Source: Iodobacter sp. (GTDB lineage: Bacteria > Pseudomonadota > Gammaproteobacteria > Burkholderiales > Chitinibacteraceae). From it: 55,849 nt of DNA. The DNA is taken from positions 1 to 55,849 of the forward strand of contig NZ_JANXSO010000010.1 in the NCBI RefSeq assembly GCF_025352645.1. The letters run 5' to 3'. The notes beneath the pieces were generated by a model, which ran no database searches, had not been told where the DNA came from, and saw nothing but the letters and a program-made list of their open reading frames with translations. Shown here one piece after another: positions 16,582 to 25,892 of the stretch (position 1 is the stretch's first letter; each line of letters begins with the position of its first letter). Position numbers and translations under genes: made by a program.

Positions 16582-17360
16582 ACTGGGCAGGCAGGGTCTT
16601 GCTTGTAGCGCATTTCGCGCCAAGCCATATTGCGGGCATCTAATAGCTGCAAGCGTCCAATCAGCGGCGTGCCTATTCTCATAAGCAGCTTGAGCGCCTC
16701 GGCGGCTTGCGCTGCGCCAATAATCCCTACCAGCGGGGCAAATACGCCAAAGGTGGCGCATGGGCCATCACTGGCTTCGCCTTCTTCCCCAAATAAGCAG
16801 TGATAACAGGGGGCGTTGCCGAGGCGTGCATCAAACGTGGTGAGCTGACCATCAAAGCGCACTGCCGCACCTGAAACCAGAGGCACTTTGTGTGCGACAC
16901 AGGCGCGGTTTACCACGTGGCGGGTGGCAAAATTGTCGCAGCAATCCAGCACAATATCCGCCGCTGCAACGAGTTTATTTAGCTCTGCCGCCGTGGCGCG
17001 TGTGGTGATTGCATTGATTTTTATTTGCGGGTTGATCGCGCTAGCTGCCGCTTTGGCCGATATGGCTTTATTTTGCCCAAGGCTGGCCGTGTTATGGATG
17101 ATTTGGCGCTGCAGATTAGATAATTCCACATGATCGTCATCCACAATGCTGAGTGTGCCAACACCTGCTGAGGCTAGATAGAGCGCAGCGGGTGAGCCTA
17201 AACCCCCCGCACCAATCAGCAACACATGCGCATTGCTGATTGCCTGCTGGCCTTCGATGCCGATTTCATTGAGCAGAATATGGCGGCTATAGCGCAGTAA
17301 ATCTTGATCGCTGAGCTCAGCTTCGTTAGCAATGGAGGGGGATAGCGTAGCGTAGATCAT
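16560..17360 (-). CDS. moeB: MoeB/ThiF-family adenylyltransferase
   Basis: A 266-residue E1-like enzyme that adenylates the C-terminal glycine of a sulfur-carrier protein (MoaD or ThiS). The nucleotide site is LLIGAGGLGSPAALYLASAG. The adenylation residues appear in VDDDHVELSNLQRQ, and the two zinc-binding Cys pairs are CYHC and CPVC near the C-terminus. No rhodanese domain is attached, so it is the bacterial MoeB/HesA form. Sequence alone does not separate the molybdopterin from the thiamine role. It follows ctpA and a small gene in the same direction, as in related genomes. Confidence 0.88.
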   Translation of the reverse strand: MIYATLSPSIANEAELSDQDLLRYSRHILLNEIGIEGQQAISNAHVLLIGAGGLGSPAALYLASAGVGTLSIVDDDHVELSNLQRQIIHNTASLGQNKAISAKAAASAINPQIKINAITTRATAAELNKLVAAADIVLDCCDNFATRHVVNRACVAHKVPLVSGAAVRFDGQLTTFDARLGNAPCYHCLFGEEGEASDGPCATFGVFAPLVGIIGAAQAAEALKLLMRIGTPLIGRLQLLDARNMAWREMRYKQDPACPVCKHHTQ

Positions 17361-17448
17361 GGCTAAAAATCACATAAAAGAAGAGTGTAAGGTGTTGTGT
17401 GCCGGCTAATTACATGGTGTCAACCCGCTGTGTAGTTGGGCGAGTATT

Positions 17449-17847
17449 TTATAAATATCTTCGCAACTCCTCAGGGGTTTCGTCATGATCGCCGTGTGGG
17501 TGATTTTCCCAGACCTTCACATAGACATCACGACTTTTAATGTTGTGTTCGGGGATTTCTAAATTGCTGCGAGCGATATCTTCGCAATAATAGACTAGGG
17601 CGCGTTTGATTTTGCTCAGGATACTTTCATCCAGATGAAACCCAGCCACTTTGAGTTGATTTTCGATGATTTGTAGTGAGTGTTCTTGGATTAGGTATTG
17701 CACAGAGATACAGTGCTTGCTGGAAAAAATCTGAACGGTAATACCAGGAATCGTGGCTAAAAACTGAGCCGCAAGATGGGCTTGGGCGGGGAGCGGGTAA
17801 AATTGAATATCGCGTTGTCTAGAGAGAGAATCTGCTGGCTTCATCAT
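17449..17847 (-). CDS. Conserved hypothetical protein, HMA-like fold
   Basis: About 132 residues from tandem ATGs at 17847/17844, preceded by GGAG. An upstream start at 17889 in the frame has no comparable site. The central part (TIPGITVQIFSSKHCISVQYLIQEHSL, then QIIENQLKVAGFHLDES) has the beta-alpha-beta pattern of heavy-metal-associated domains but lacks the CxxC metal site. The C-terminus (ALVYYCEDIARSNLEIPEHN) is soluble. It lies between ctpA and moeB in the same direction. Function is unknown; the fold is my inference. Confidence 0.65.
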   Translation of the reverse strand: MMKPADSLSRQRDIQFYPLPAQAHLAAQFLATIPGITVQIFSSKHCISVQYLIQEHSLQIIENQLKVAGFHLDESILSKIKRALVYYCEDIARSNLEIPEHNIKSRDVYVKVWENHPHGDHDETPEELRRYL

Positions 17848-17936
17848 TATTCTCCGCATTTTTCGAGCTGGTATGGGCGGCTTTCCCATACCCAGGATCC
17901 ATAGAGGGCAAGCCCTCTATGGATACTGTGCAATGA

Positions 17937-19391
17937 CTATTTAGCCGGTGCTGCTACCGCTTTATTTTGCAAAATTTGCTGAACTTTTAAAATATTCAGT
18001 GCTTGTTGCAGTTGGTAGTCGTTTTTAGAAGCCAGCTCGCGTGGATTTTCTTCCGCCGTTTCGCTTGCAACTGTTTTTGGTTTTTGGGCCTTGATGACGG
18101 CTTTAGGCTCGGATGCTGCTTTACCCGCGTCTTTTTCATTTGGATTATCCAAACGATGGCCTAAATCGGCTTCACGAATGCGGAAGGCGCTTTGTTCCTT
18201 GCCGTTGAGTGTTGCTTCTTCAACTTCGATATCCGGGGTGATCCCTTTTAGCTGAATCGAGCGGCCTAGTGGAGTGAAGTAGCGCGCAGTAGTGAGCTTC
18301 AGTGCCGTTTTGTTATCAATCGGCATGATGGTTTGCACCGATGCTTTACCAAAAGTCTGAGTGCCAACCACGATGGCGCGCTTATGATCTTGCAGTGCAC
18401 CCGCTACAATTTCTGAAGCAGAAGCCGAGCCACCATTGACCAGAATCACCAATGGCACGGTTTTCACTTCTTTAGGTGTGTTTTTAAAGTAATCATCTTT
18501 GCCGCTTTCGCGCAGATAGTTTTCCTTGCTAGCGGTGAGCCTGATCTTAGAATCTGGCGTGCGGCCTTCGGTGTAAACCACCAGCGTATCCTTAGGCAAG
18601 AAAGCTGCGGATACACCCACGGCACCGTTTAGCAAACCGCCCGGATCATTACGTAAATCAAGCACAACGCCTTTGAGTGGCGCTTTGTTTTCTTTATAAA
18701 GCGCTTCTAAGGCTTGAGCGACGTTTTCTGTGGTGTGCTCTTGGAATTGCGCCACACGGATATAGCCGTAGCCAGGTTCAGCCAGCTTAGATTTCACGCT
18801 TTGCACTTTAATGACGGCGCGTTTTAGTGAGATCACAATCGGCTTGCCTTCGCCCTTACGCAACATAGTAAGCGTAACTGAGGTGCCAATTTTGCCGCGC
18901 ATTTTGGTTACGGCGTCATTGAGCGACATGCCTTGCACGGGGGTTTCGTCGATTTTGGCGATAAAGTCACCTGCTTTTACGCCAGCGCGGTAAGCAGGGG
19001 TGTCTTCGATCGGTGAGACCACACGAACCAAGCCGTCTTCCATGCTGACTTCTATGCCTAAACCACCAAATTCACCCTGAGTTTGGATTTGCATATCTTT
19101 AAATGCATCGGCATCTAGATAGCTTGAATGCGGATCAAGGCCGGATACCATGCCTTTGATGGCTTCAGTAATCAGTTTTTTATCTTCAACGGGCTCAACA
19201 TAGCTTTGCTTAATCAAGCCAAATACCGTTGAAAATGCGCGCAGCTCTTCAACGGGTAGTGGATTACCGCCGGCATCTTTATCGGCGACGGCATTAAAGG
19301 AAAGGCTGAGGGCAACGCCCAGACCTGCGCCTGCCAGTAGCAAGGCGATCTTTTGGAGCTTTGGTTTTTTGCTGCTCGAGGACATCCGCAT
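17937..19391 (-). CDS. ctpA: Carboxy-terminal processing protease, S41 family
   Basis: A 484-residue periplasmic serine protease. An N-terminal membrane/signal segment (about 12-35) is followed by a helical part (YVEPVEDKKLITEAIKGMVSGLDPHSSYL), a PDZ domain (about 95-180: GIEVSMEDG..IDETPVQGMSLNDAV) and the S41 core. The catalytic Ser is in NGGSASASEIVAGAL and the catalytic Lys in GTQTFGKASVQT. It trims or degrades envelope proteins and, in this genomic setting next to envC, probably murein hydrolases or their regulators. AGGA lies just before the ATG at 19391; a second in-frame ATG two codons later is better spaced. Confidence 0.93.
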   Translation of the reverse strand: MRMSSSSKKPKLQKIALLLAGAGLGVALSLSFNAVADKDAGGNPLPVEELRAFSTVFGLIKQSYVEPVEDKKLITEAIKGMVSGLDPHSSYLDADAFKDMQIQTQGEFGGLGIEVSMEDGLVRVVSPIEDTPAYRAGVKAGDFIAKIDETPVQGMSLNDAVTKMRGKIGTSVTLTMLRKGEGKPIVISLKRAVIKVQSVKSKLAEPGYGYIRVAQFQEHTTENVAQALEALYKENKAPLKGVVLDLRNDPGGLLNGAVGVSAAFLPKDTLVVYTEGRTPDSKIRLTASKENYLRESGKDDYFKNTPKEVKTVPLVILVNGGSASASEIVAGALQDHKRAIVVGTQTFGKASVQTIMPIDNKTALKLTTARYFTPLGRSIQLKGITPDIEVEEATLNGKEQSAFRIREADLGHRLDNPNEKDAGKAASEPKAVIKAQKPKTVASETAEENPRELASKNDYQLQQALNILKVQQILQNKAVAAPAK

Positions 19392-19597
19392 TTTCCTGTT
19401 ATAGGCTTACTGACATGGGTTTAGACCGTACAATTTATGTTTTTTTTTGATACTTTTTTCCACGAAAAGCACTAAATGACCTTAGGCGCGGCGCACTCTC
19501 GTGGTTTGATTGGAATGCTCTTATTAGGTATAGCAAATAATTTTTGGGCCAATCGCTTTGCAAATGATGCGGGCAAAGCCTCTTTGCTTATTGTTCA

Positions 19598-20911
19598 TCA
19601 GCCAGCCCACGCTAGTGGATCAACGGGGCGGCCATTTTGTCTGAGTTCAAAGTATAAGCCGGAATCTGCCATTCCACCGCTGTTACCGCTGGTGGCAATG
19701 CTGTCTCCTGCCTTAATCGTATCACCTACTTGCTTAAGAATGCTCTCATTCGCGGCGTAAATACTCATATATCCACCGCCGTGATCCACAATCAGCATAT
19801 TGCCAAAGCCACGTAGCCATTCGGCAAACACCACACGCCCGCTGGCAACGGCCTTTACGCTCTGGCCGGAAGCGGCACGGATAAACACGCCTTTCCATTG
19901 CCCACCTTCACCACGCGCGGTGCCAAAGCGGCCCATAATTTCGCCCTTAATTGGCAATCTTAGCTTGCCTTTGAGTGAAGCAAAGGCTTGCCCCGCTTGG
20001 CTGGCATCGGGTAAAGCGCTGTTCAATGTGGGGGCTGGTTCTGGTTCGGCTTTGGGCGCGGGTTTACCTGCGGCTTTTGCCTTGGCCTGTGCGGCGGCGT
20101 TTCTGGCTGCGCGCTCTTTTGTTTTCTTTTCTGCCAGCTGTTTGGCTGCCGCGGCTTGTTTGGCGCGTTCTAGTTCTTGGCGTTTAATAATCGCGTTTAA
20201 TTTGTCGACTAGGCCGGTCAGGCGTTTTTCATCGGCAGCGAGTTTTTGGATTTGATTCCGTTGACTGCTGATTTCTTGTGACAGGCTATTCACAATTTGT
20301 TTTTTTTCTTGCTGCTCAGAAACCAGCACTTCTTTTTGCTGTTTTTTACGCTGGGCGAGTTGCTGCAAGGCTTCGTTTTTTTGGCGAATTTCTTCAGATA
20401 GCTGGGATAGCTCGGCAAGCTGCGCTTCTAGTTTATTGGCCAATTGCAACTGAGAGCGGCTGATATAGCGGTAATAGGTGAGCTCGCGGCTGACTTGATT
20501 GGGGTCTTGCTGGTTGAGTAGCAAGCGCCAAGCTTCAATTTGCCCAGCTTTGTAGCGTGTTTTAAGGATTTTACCCAGCCTAACTTGGCTGGCTTGAATG
20601 CCACTGCGGGTATGGCTGATATCGTTTTCTAAGCGCTTAATTTCGGCGGTACTTAAGGCTTGTTCTGCTTGCATGCTGCTTAGCACGCGGTTGGCGTCAG
20701 AAATGGCTGTTTCTGAATCTTTTAAAGCGTCTGTGGCTTCGCTTCGGTGGGATTCGTTAACAGCCAGATCTTTTTTAAGCTCTTGCAGTTGACCGCGTAA
20801 GTCTTTTAGCTCGGCCTGCTTGACCTGTGATTCTTGCTGCGGAGCGGCGGGGGTAGCAGGTGCAGCCAGTGCACCGCTTGTAAGCAATAAAAGAAATAGC
20901 GGTCTAAGCAA
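19598..20911 (-). CDS. envC: EnvC-type murein hydrolase activator
   Basis: A 437-residue periplasmic protein: signal peptide about 1-16 (ending ALAA), a long coiled coil (about 25-265), an Ala/Lys/Pro linker and a C-terminal LytM/M23 domain (about 310-437). The zinc ligands of active M23 peptidases are not there (GRFG and LYFELRQ stand where HxxxD and HxH are expected). This fits EnvC, which switches on amidases AmiA/AmiB at the division septum rather than cutting murein itself. The start is a TTG one base after the gpmI stop; no ATG or GTG is near, so translation is probably coupled. Confidence 0.9.
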   Translation of the reverse strand: MLRPLFLLLLTSGALAAPATPAAPQQESQVKQAELKDLRGQLQELKKDLAVNESHRSEATDALKDSETAISDANRVLSSMQAEQALSTAEIKRLENDISHTRSGIQASQVRLGKILKTRYKAGQIEAWRLLLNQQDPNQVSRELTYYRYISRSQLQLANKLEAQLAELSQLSEEIRQKNEALQQLAQRKKQQKEVLVSEQQEKKQIVNSLSQEISSQRNQIQKLAADEKRLTGLVDKLNAIIKRQELERAKQAAAAKQLAEKKTKERAARNAAAQAKAKAAGKPAPKAEPEPAPTLNSALPDASQAGQAFASLKGKLRLPIKGEIMGRFGTARGEGGQWKGVFIRAASGQSVKAVASGRVVFAEWLRGFGNMLIVDHGGGYMSIYAANESILKQVGDTIKAGDSIATSGNSGGMADSGLYFELRQNGRPVDPLAWAG

Positions 20912-20912
20912 T

Positions 20913-22448
20913 TTAGAAATTCACCAATGATTTACCCGTCATTTCTTCGGGCTGATTAAGGCCCATTAAGGCCAACATGGTTGGGGCAATATCACGTAAA
21001 GCGCCGCTACCACGGGCCGCCATGGTTGCTGGGCGACCGATATACACAAAAGGAACTTGATCCGTGGTGTGCTGGGTATGCGGCTGATGTGCGGTGTGGT
21101 CATACATCAATTCACAATTACCATGATCGGCAGTGATGAGGATTTCTCCTCCCGCTGCAAGCATGGCGTCAACACATTGTGCAACACTCTGGTCTAAAGC
21201 TTCAACTGCTTTAACGGCTGCGTCAAAAATACCTGAGTGGCCCACCATATCGCCATTGGCATAGTTACAGATAATGACTGCGTATTGCTTGGATTCGATG
21301 GCAGCCACAATTTGCCGAGTGACTTCTGGCGCGCTCATTTCTGGCTGCAAATCGTAAGTAGCCACTTTAGGGGATGGCACTAAGATACGGTCTTCGCCAG
21401 CAAATTCTTTTTCTTCTCCGCCCGAGAAAAAGTAAGTCACGTGCGGGTATTTTTCGGTTTCGGCGATGCGTAGCTGTTTCAAGCCTTGAGCTGCTACATA
21501 TTCACCAAAGCTATTTTTCACTTTTGGCTTATCGTAGGCCACAAGCAGGCTTGGATAGGCTGAGCCGTAGTTGGTTGCGGTGCTAAATGAGGCAAATTTA
21601 GGCTGACGCGCTTTAAAACTATCAAAGCTGGCATCAGTGAGTGCGGTGGTGATTTGGCGGGCACGGTCGGCGCGAAAATTCATAAAGATCACTACATCAC
21701 CGTCTTGCATCGATGATTTTTCGCCAATGGCGGTTGCGGAGATAAATTCATCGTTTTCATTGCGCGCATAACCTGCTGCCAGTGCATCTGCTGCTGTGGC
21801 GGCATGAAACAGCCCTTCGCCTTCAACCATCACCTTGTAGGCGGGCTCTATGCGCTCCCAACGCTTGTCTCTATCCATTGCCCAGTAGCGGCCAGTAACA
21901 GAAACAATACGTGCTGCGGGATGGGCATCGCACACGGCTTGTAATTTGGCTAGGTAGATTGCGGCGCTGCGTGGAGGAGTATCACGGCCATCAAGGAAGG
22001 CATGCACATGGATGTGGGCGACGCCCGCATCGCTAGCAGCAGCAATCAAGGCATTTACATGGGCTTCGTGGCAATGTACGCCACCATCAGAAATCAAGCC
22101 TAGAATATGTAGCGTTTTGCTATTGTTTTTAGCTTGTAAAATGGCAGCAGCAAATACAGGGTTTTGACCAATGGAGCCATCCGCAACGTCACAATCAATG
22201 CGGCTGATGTCTTGTTGCAGCACGCGCCCTGCGCCAATATTTAGATGGCCTACTTCAGAGTTACCAAATTGACCCTTAGGCAGGCCAACGTATTCTTCTG
22301 ATGCGTTAATTGTGGTCCACGGGTAAGTGGCAAATAAACGATCTAAATGAGGCTTTTTGGCGGCGGCAATGGCGTTATCCGTTGTCTCTTCACGGTAACC
22401 GAAGCCGTCTAGAATAAGTAACAACACAGGTTTGACGTTTTGGCTCAT
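20913..22448 (-). CDS. gpmI: Phosphoglycerate mutase, cofactor-independent
   Basis: A 511-residue two-domain enzyme of the alkaline-phosphatase superfamily that interconverts 3- and 2-phosphoglycerate in glycolysis, using two Mn2+. The first metal motif is LLLILDGFGYR; the phospho-acceptor serine is in GQFGNSEVGHLNIGAGR. The phosphatase-domain ligands appear in NYANGDMVGHSG and ITADHGNCE. Length matches the family (about 514). It is the first gene of the gpmI-envC-ctpA-(small gene)-moeB run, an arrangement known in betaproteobacteria. Confidence 0.96.
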   Translation of the reverse strand: MSQNVKPVLLLILDGFGYREETTDNAIAAAKKPHLDRLFATYPWTTINASEEYVGLPKGQFGNSEVGHLNIGAGRVLQQDISRIDCDVADGSIGQNPVFAAAILQAKNNSKTLHILGLISDGGVHCHEAHVNALIAAASDAGVAHIHVHAFLDGRDTPPRSAAIYLAKLQAVCDAHPAARIVSVTGRYWAMDRDKRWERIEPAYKVMVEGEGLFHAATAADALAAGYARNENDEFISATAIGEKSSMQDGDVVIFMNFRADRARQITTALTDASFDSFKARQPKFASFSTATNYGSAYPSLLVAYDKPKVKNSFGEYVAAQGLKQLRIAETEKYPHVTYFFSGGEEKEFAGEDRILVPSPKVATYDLQPEMSAPEVTRQIVAAIESKQYAVIICNYANGDMVGHSGIFDAAVKAVEALDQSVAQCVDAMLAAGGEILITADHGNCELMYDHTAHQPHTQHTTDQVPFVYIGRPATMAARGSGALRDIAPTMLALMGLNQPEEMTGKSLVNF

Positions 22449-22628
22449 ATTAGAATTTATCCCTATGATGTTTGCTTACGCAGGTTTGTTAAGCAAACAA
22501 TTTTTAAATATCACTAGTATTCTAACCCATTGCATAATAGCCTCTATGACGTTTGGCAATATTTCTACCCTAATCAGCAATATATAATTAGAATATCCCC
22601 CTAAACCTTTTATTCTTAGATAGTGATT

Positions 22629-22934
22629 ATGGCCAATTCCATTGAGCATATGGACGACACCCACATTGATCAGGCTTCGCGTGCAATGAAAGCGATGTCG
22701 CACCCGCTACGCTTAAAAATTCTCTGTGTTTTAGGGGATAAAGAAGTCAGCGTGCAAGATATTGTGGAGCAAGTGGGCACCACACAATCGAATATTTCCC
22801 AGCATCTGGCTTTGATGCGGGAAAAAGGTGTGTTGCGTACACGCAAAGATGCTAATCGGGTTTTTTACCGTGTTGGTGATTTGCGTACTCTTGAAGTGAT
22901 TGTGATGCTTCGAAATGTATTTTGCGGCTTTTAG
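22629..22934 (+). CDS. ArsR-family winged-helix regulator
   Basis: A 101-residue transcription factor. The ArsR pattern is clear: AMKAMSHPLRLKILCVLGDKEVSVQDIVEQ, the recognition helix TTQSNISQHLALMREKGVL, and the wing RKDANRVFYRVGD. It has no CxC metal site in helix 3, so it may not sense arsenic-type metals; a lone Cys lies near the end. It is divergent from gpmI, with an AT-rich gap (TATATAATTAGAATAT) that could hold its operator. The ATG at 22629 is chosen; GTG 22623 and ATG 22650 are alternatives. Confidence 0.85.
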   Translation: MANSIEHMDDTHIDQASRAMKAMSHPLRLKILCVLGDKEVSVQDIVEQVGTTQSNISQHLALMREKGVLRTRKDANRVFYRVGDLRTLEVIVMLRNVFCGF

Positions 22935-22985
22935 CCGTTTACATCGCGTACAAGGTACGCGATGTTGCACCTATATAAATTACAA

Positions 22986-23450
22986 TTATTTACTTAATTC
23001 TTTTAAGTAGCCCTCTAGCTTTTCCTTTTTGATCCGTCCTAATTCAATTGCGATGCGCTCTCCTTTTGCATTGTAAATTGCGGTAAAGGGCAATCCGCCG
23101 AGTTGATTACCTTCTTTTCGCATCAGCTCCATTGCATTGGCGTCACCAATTAATATTGGATAATTAATTCCATATTGCTTGGAAAAGGCACTGACGTCTT
23201 TTACATCATCAATGGCAATGCCAACAAATTGCACTTTTCCGGCATATTTTTTTTGTAAGGCAATAAACTCTGGAATCTCTTCACGGCATGGGCTGCACCA
23301 CGTTGCCCAATAGTTCATGATGATGGCTTTGCCTTTCCATTGTGAAAAAGATTGAGATTTGTTCTGTAAATCAGGGAGTTGGGCTGAGAATATCCCATCA
23401 GCCTGCGCTAAAATACTGATAAAACTAAATGCAATCAGCCAGTATTTCAT
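22986..23450 (-). CDS. TlpA/ResA-like thioredoxin, periplasmic
   Basis: A 154-residue exported thioredoxin-fold protein. The signal peptide is about 1-17; the active site is WCSPC (MNYWATWCSPCREEIPEF) and the cis-proline is in GGLPFTAIY. Proteins of this group reduce disulfides in the periplasm, for example for cytochrome c maturation. It overlaps the dsbD gene by 4 bp (ATGA) and DsbD is the natural electron donor, so the two very likely work together. Confidence 0.9.
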   Translation of the reverse strand: MKYWLIAFSFISILAQADGIFSAQLPDLQNKSQSFSQWKGKAIIMNYWATWCSPCREEIPEFIALQKKYAGKVQFVGIAIDDVKDVSAFSKQYGINYPILIGDANAMELMRKEGNQLGGLPFTAIYNAKGERIAIELGRIKKEKLEGYLKELSK

Positions 23451-24982
23451 TGTGCTTCCTCTTTAATGCGTTTTAATGTGGCTTTAAATGCTGCTGGGTT
23501 TTGGTAGCCAATAACACGCTCATTTAAAAACAGCCCATGATTGCCGGTAAATAAAATAGCAGGTGGGCCAAACAGTTTAAAGCGTTTTAAGAGTGCTTGG
23601 TCTGATGCATTATTTTGAGTCACATCGGCACGTAGTAATACCATACTAGATAGCGTGGCTTGAATTTCTGGATCGCTGAGTGTATCGCGCTCAAATTCTT
23701 TGCAAGCAATACACCAATCGGCATAAAAATCTAATACAACTATTTTTCCATTGGCTTTGGCAATAGAGCGATCTAATTCTGCTACTGAGCGAATGGCCGT
23801 AAATTGCGGCCCTGTTGCTGCGCCTGTTTTCTCCCATAATGGCCGCGCCACCCATACCGCCATGGCCAGCAATAAGATCCCGAAGACTATTTTAATCCCC
23901 TGCATGGCCTTGCCCGGTAGCTTGGGTAAGACGCTGCCTCCAAAAACGCCGATGGCAAGTAAAGGCAGGCCTAGGCCAAGCGCCAGCATATATAGAGCGC
24001 TACCACCCAGCAGCAGATCCCCCGTTTGGCCTAAATAAGCCAAGGCTGCAGCCAGCGGCGGGGCGATGCAAGGCCCAACAATCAGAGCAGAAAGTGCCCC
24101 CATCGCAAATACCGAAGTAAATTGACCACCCGGTAGGCGATTGGCCCATTGATTCATTTTGCTTTGGATACCACCGGATAATTGCAGATCAAATAGCCCA
24201 AACATAGCCAGCGCCATCAAAACAAAAAACATGGAGAATATTGCAATAACAAAAGGTTGTTGTAAGGCTACAACAAGTAAGGTGCCGGTTGCGGCGGCTG
24301 CAATGCCGATTAAGGTGTAGCTCAATGCCAAACCTTGCACATAGGCAAAGGTTAGCCCCAACGCGCGCATTTTGCCCTGCTGACCGTTACCTAAAACAAT
24401 GCCAGAGACAATAGGAATCAAGGGATACATGCAGGAGGTGAGTGCTAAGCCCAGCCCCGCTAAAAAGAATATGCCGAGGGTGGCTAGGAATCCGCCGCTG
24501 AAAAAAACATCGGCCCCGCTGGGGCCGATTGCTGCGGGGGGGCTGCTCTTGCCAAAAAGCTGGTCTAGTGCGTCTTTGGGCTTGTCACCTATTTTAAGTT
24601 GCTGGGTTTGCGGTGGGTAACACACGCCTACTTCAGCACAGCCTTGGAATTTAGCGTTAATGGCCGCATCTAAAGGAATAGGAACGGTAGATTTGAGCCG
24701 CACAGCGGTATCGTGCTTGTAAACTTGTACCTTGCCAAAGCTGGGGTCGTTTTTTTCTGTACCAAGCGGAAACTCAGCCGTGAGCGGTGGATTGGCCTTA
24801 AAGCTAATGCGATCCCGATAAAGGTAGTAGCCTGGCGCTACTTTAAAACGGACTTCCAATGTGTGGTCATCAATCTGTACCATGTAAGCTTGGAAGGCTT
24901 TTTCTGGGGGCAGTAAGTCATCTGCTGCGTTAGCGGAGCCGATCAGCAAGAAAAAGCAAAGTAGTCGAAATAGCGTGATCAT
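23447..24982 (-). CDS. dsbD: Thiol:disulfide interchange protein DsbD
   Basis: A 511-residue inner-membrane electron carrier that passes reducing power from cytoplasmic thioredoxin to the periplasm. It has three parts. The signal peptide is followed by the N-terminal immunoglobulin-like domain with its Cys pair (CAEVGVCYPP). Eight membrane helices carry the paired cysteines in LTSCMYPLIPIV and GPCIAPPLAAAL. The C-terminal thioredoxin domain has WCIAC (FYADWCIACKEFE). It is about 50 residues shorter than the E. coli protein, mainly in linkers. It overlaps cutA upstream and the TlpA-like gene downstream by 4 bp each. Confidence 0.95.
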   Translation of the reverse strand: MITLFRLLCFFLLIGSANAADDLLPPEKAFQAYMVQIDDHTLEVRFKVAPGYYLYRDRISFKANPPLTAEFPLGTEKNDPSFGKVQVYKHDTAVRLKSTVPIPLDAAINAKFQGCAEVGVCYPPQTQQLKIGDKPKDALDQLFGKSSPPAAIGPSGADVFFSGGFLATLGIFFLAGLGLALTSCMYPLIPIVSGIVLGNGQQGKMRALGLTFAYVQGLALSYTLIGIAAAATGTLLVVALQQPFVIAIFSMFFVLMALAMFGLFDLQLSGGIQSKMNQWANRLPGGQFTSVFAMGALSALIVGPCIAPPLAAALAYLGQTGDLLLGGSALYMLALGLGLPLLAIGVFGGSVLPKLPGKAMQGIKIVFGILLLAMAVWVARPLWEKTGAATGPQFTAIRSVAELDRSIAKANGKIVVLDFYADWCIACKEFERDTLSDPEIQATLSSMVLLRADVTQNNASDQALLKRFKLFGPPAILFTGNHGLFLNERVIGYQNPAAFKATLKRIKEEAQ

Positions 24983-25323
24983 TCGGCGGCTTCCTTTGGC
25001 CCAACAGAGTCTTGTACCCAGTTGAGATAGGCGGGTAGGCCAGCAGCGGGGCTTAGAGCGATAATTTCGGCTACATCATAAGGGTGATGCGCGGCTAACC
25101 AAGCTTCTAAAGCAGGGTAGGCGATTTGGGTCGTTTTAATCAAGAGGGGAACTTCCCTTGTGGATTCGATTCTTTCATTCCATAGGTAGGTAGATTGCAC
25201 GGGGGCCAATTGGTTCACACAGGCCGCAAGGCGCGCTGCTACAACACCGCTGGCTAAACGATTTGCTACATCTTCGTTTGGGCAATTGCACAGTACGATC
25301 AAAATATTATTTGGAGTTGTCAT
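24979..25323 (-). CDS. cutA: CutA divalent-cation tolerance protein
   Basis: A 114-residue CutA1 family protein, a very stable trimer linked to copper tolerance. The family signature runs through NILIVLCNCPNEDVANRLA, AARLAACVNQLAPVQSTYLWN and EVPLLIKTTQIAYPALEAWL, then HHPYDVAEIIALS. Position upstream of dsbD, overlapping by 4 bp, is the common proteobacterial arrangement. Its start codon shares the tetranucleotide CATG with that of the divergent fxsA gene. Confidence 0.95.
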   Translation of the reverse strand: MTTPNNILIVLCNCPNEDVANRLASGVVAARLAACVNQLAPVQSTYLWNERIESTREVPLLIKTTQIAYPALEAWLAAHHPYDVAEIIALSPAAGLPAYLNWVQDSVGPKEAAE

Positions 25324-25747
25324 GCCTTACCTGCTGTTATTACTATTTGTAGCCTACCCGATTGCTGAAATTATCACGATCGTTTTACTGGCAAAAGCGA
25401 TCGGTACTTTTTGGGTGGTGCTGTGGTTGATTGTGGCGTTTTTTAGCGGTGGCCTGATGCTACGCCATCATAAACTGGCCGTGGGTGCCGCGCTTTTTAA
25501 TGATGTGCGCTCTGGGCGCTTAAGGCTGAGCAGCTTATTTGCCGTTGCTCGTTATTATATTGCTGCGGTACTGCTGCTGTTGCCGGGCATCTTGGGCGAC
25601 GTGGTGGCGCTTGTATTACTGTTGCCTTGGGGCTATTTGGTGGGCAATAAGGCCGCCGTTACGCCAGCTTCAGCAAGTGCAGATAGCGATGTCATTGATG
25701 GTGAGTACCGCCAAGTTAAACCCGATGTGGATCGCTTGAAAGGCTAA
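25322..25747 (+). CDS. fxsA: FxsA family membrane protein
   Basis: A 141-residue inner-membrane protein. FxsA in E. coli relieves exclusion of phage T7 by the F plasmid; its cellular role is unclear. The sequence shows three to four hydrophobic segments and the family block FFSGGLMLRHHKLAVG. The C-terminus is charged and soluble. The ATG at 25322 is supported by GGAG six bases upstream; a start at 25286 would lie inside cutA without such a site. The start overlaps that of cutA by two bases on opposite strands. Confidence 0.88.
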   Translation: MPYLLLLLFVAYPIAEIITIVLLAKAIGTFWVVLWLIVAFFSGGLMLRHHKLAVGAALFNDVRSGRLRLSSLFAVARYYIAAVLLLLPGILGDVVALVLLLPWGYLVGNKAAVTPASASADSDVIDGEYRQVKPDVDRLKG

Positions 25748-25781
25748 TTCCTTACCAAACCTTGAGTTATAGAGAAAAAAG

Positions 25782-25848
25782 AGAGCACAGAGCCGTACAG
25801 AGAAAACGATGAATTTCAATGTTTTTGCTCTGTGCGGCTCTGTGCTCT
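25782..25848. repeat. Inverted repeat of the 'cacagag' family
   Basis: Arms at 25782-25802 and 25828-25848 pair over 21 bp with a single mismatch (AGAGCACAGAGCCG and its complement). A related, more diverged element follows putA at 44059-44205. Both sit just past plus-strand genes. On RNA the stem could act as a terminator. Confidence 0.65.
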
Positions 25849-25892
25849 TCGTGGCTTAGGAATTGGAGCTCTCACGCAGAGCTAGTCGCTTT

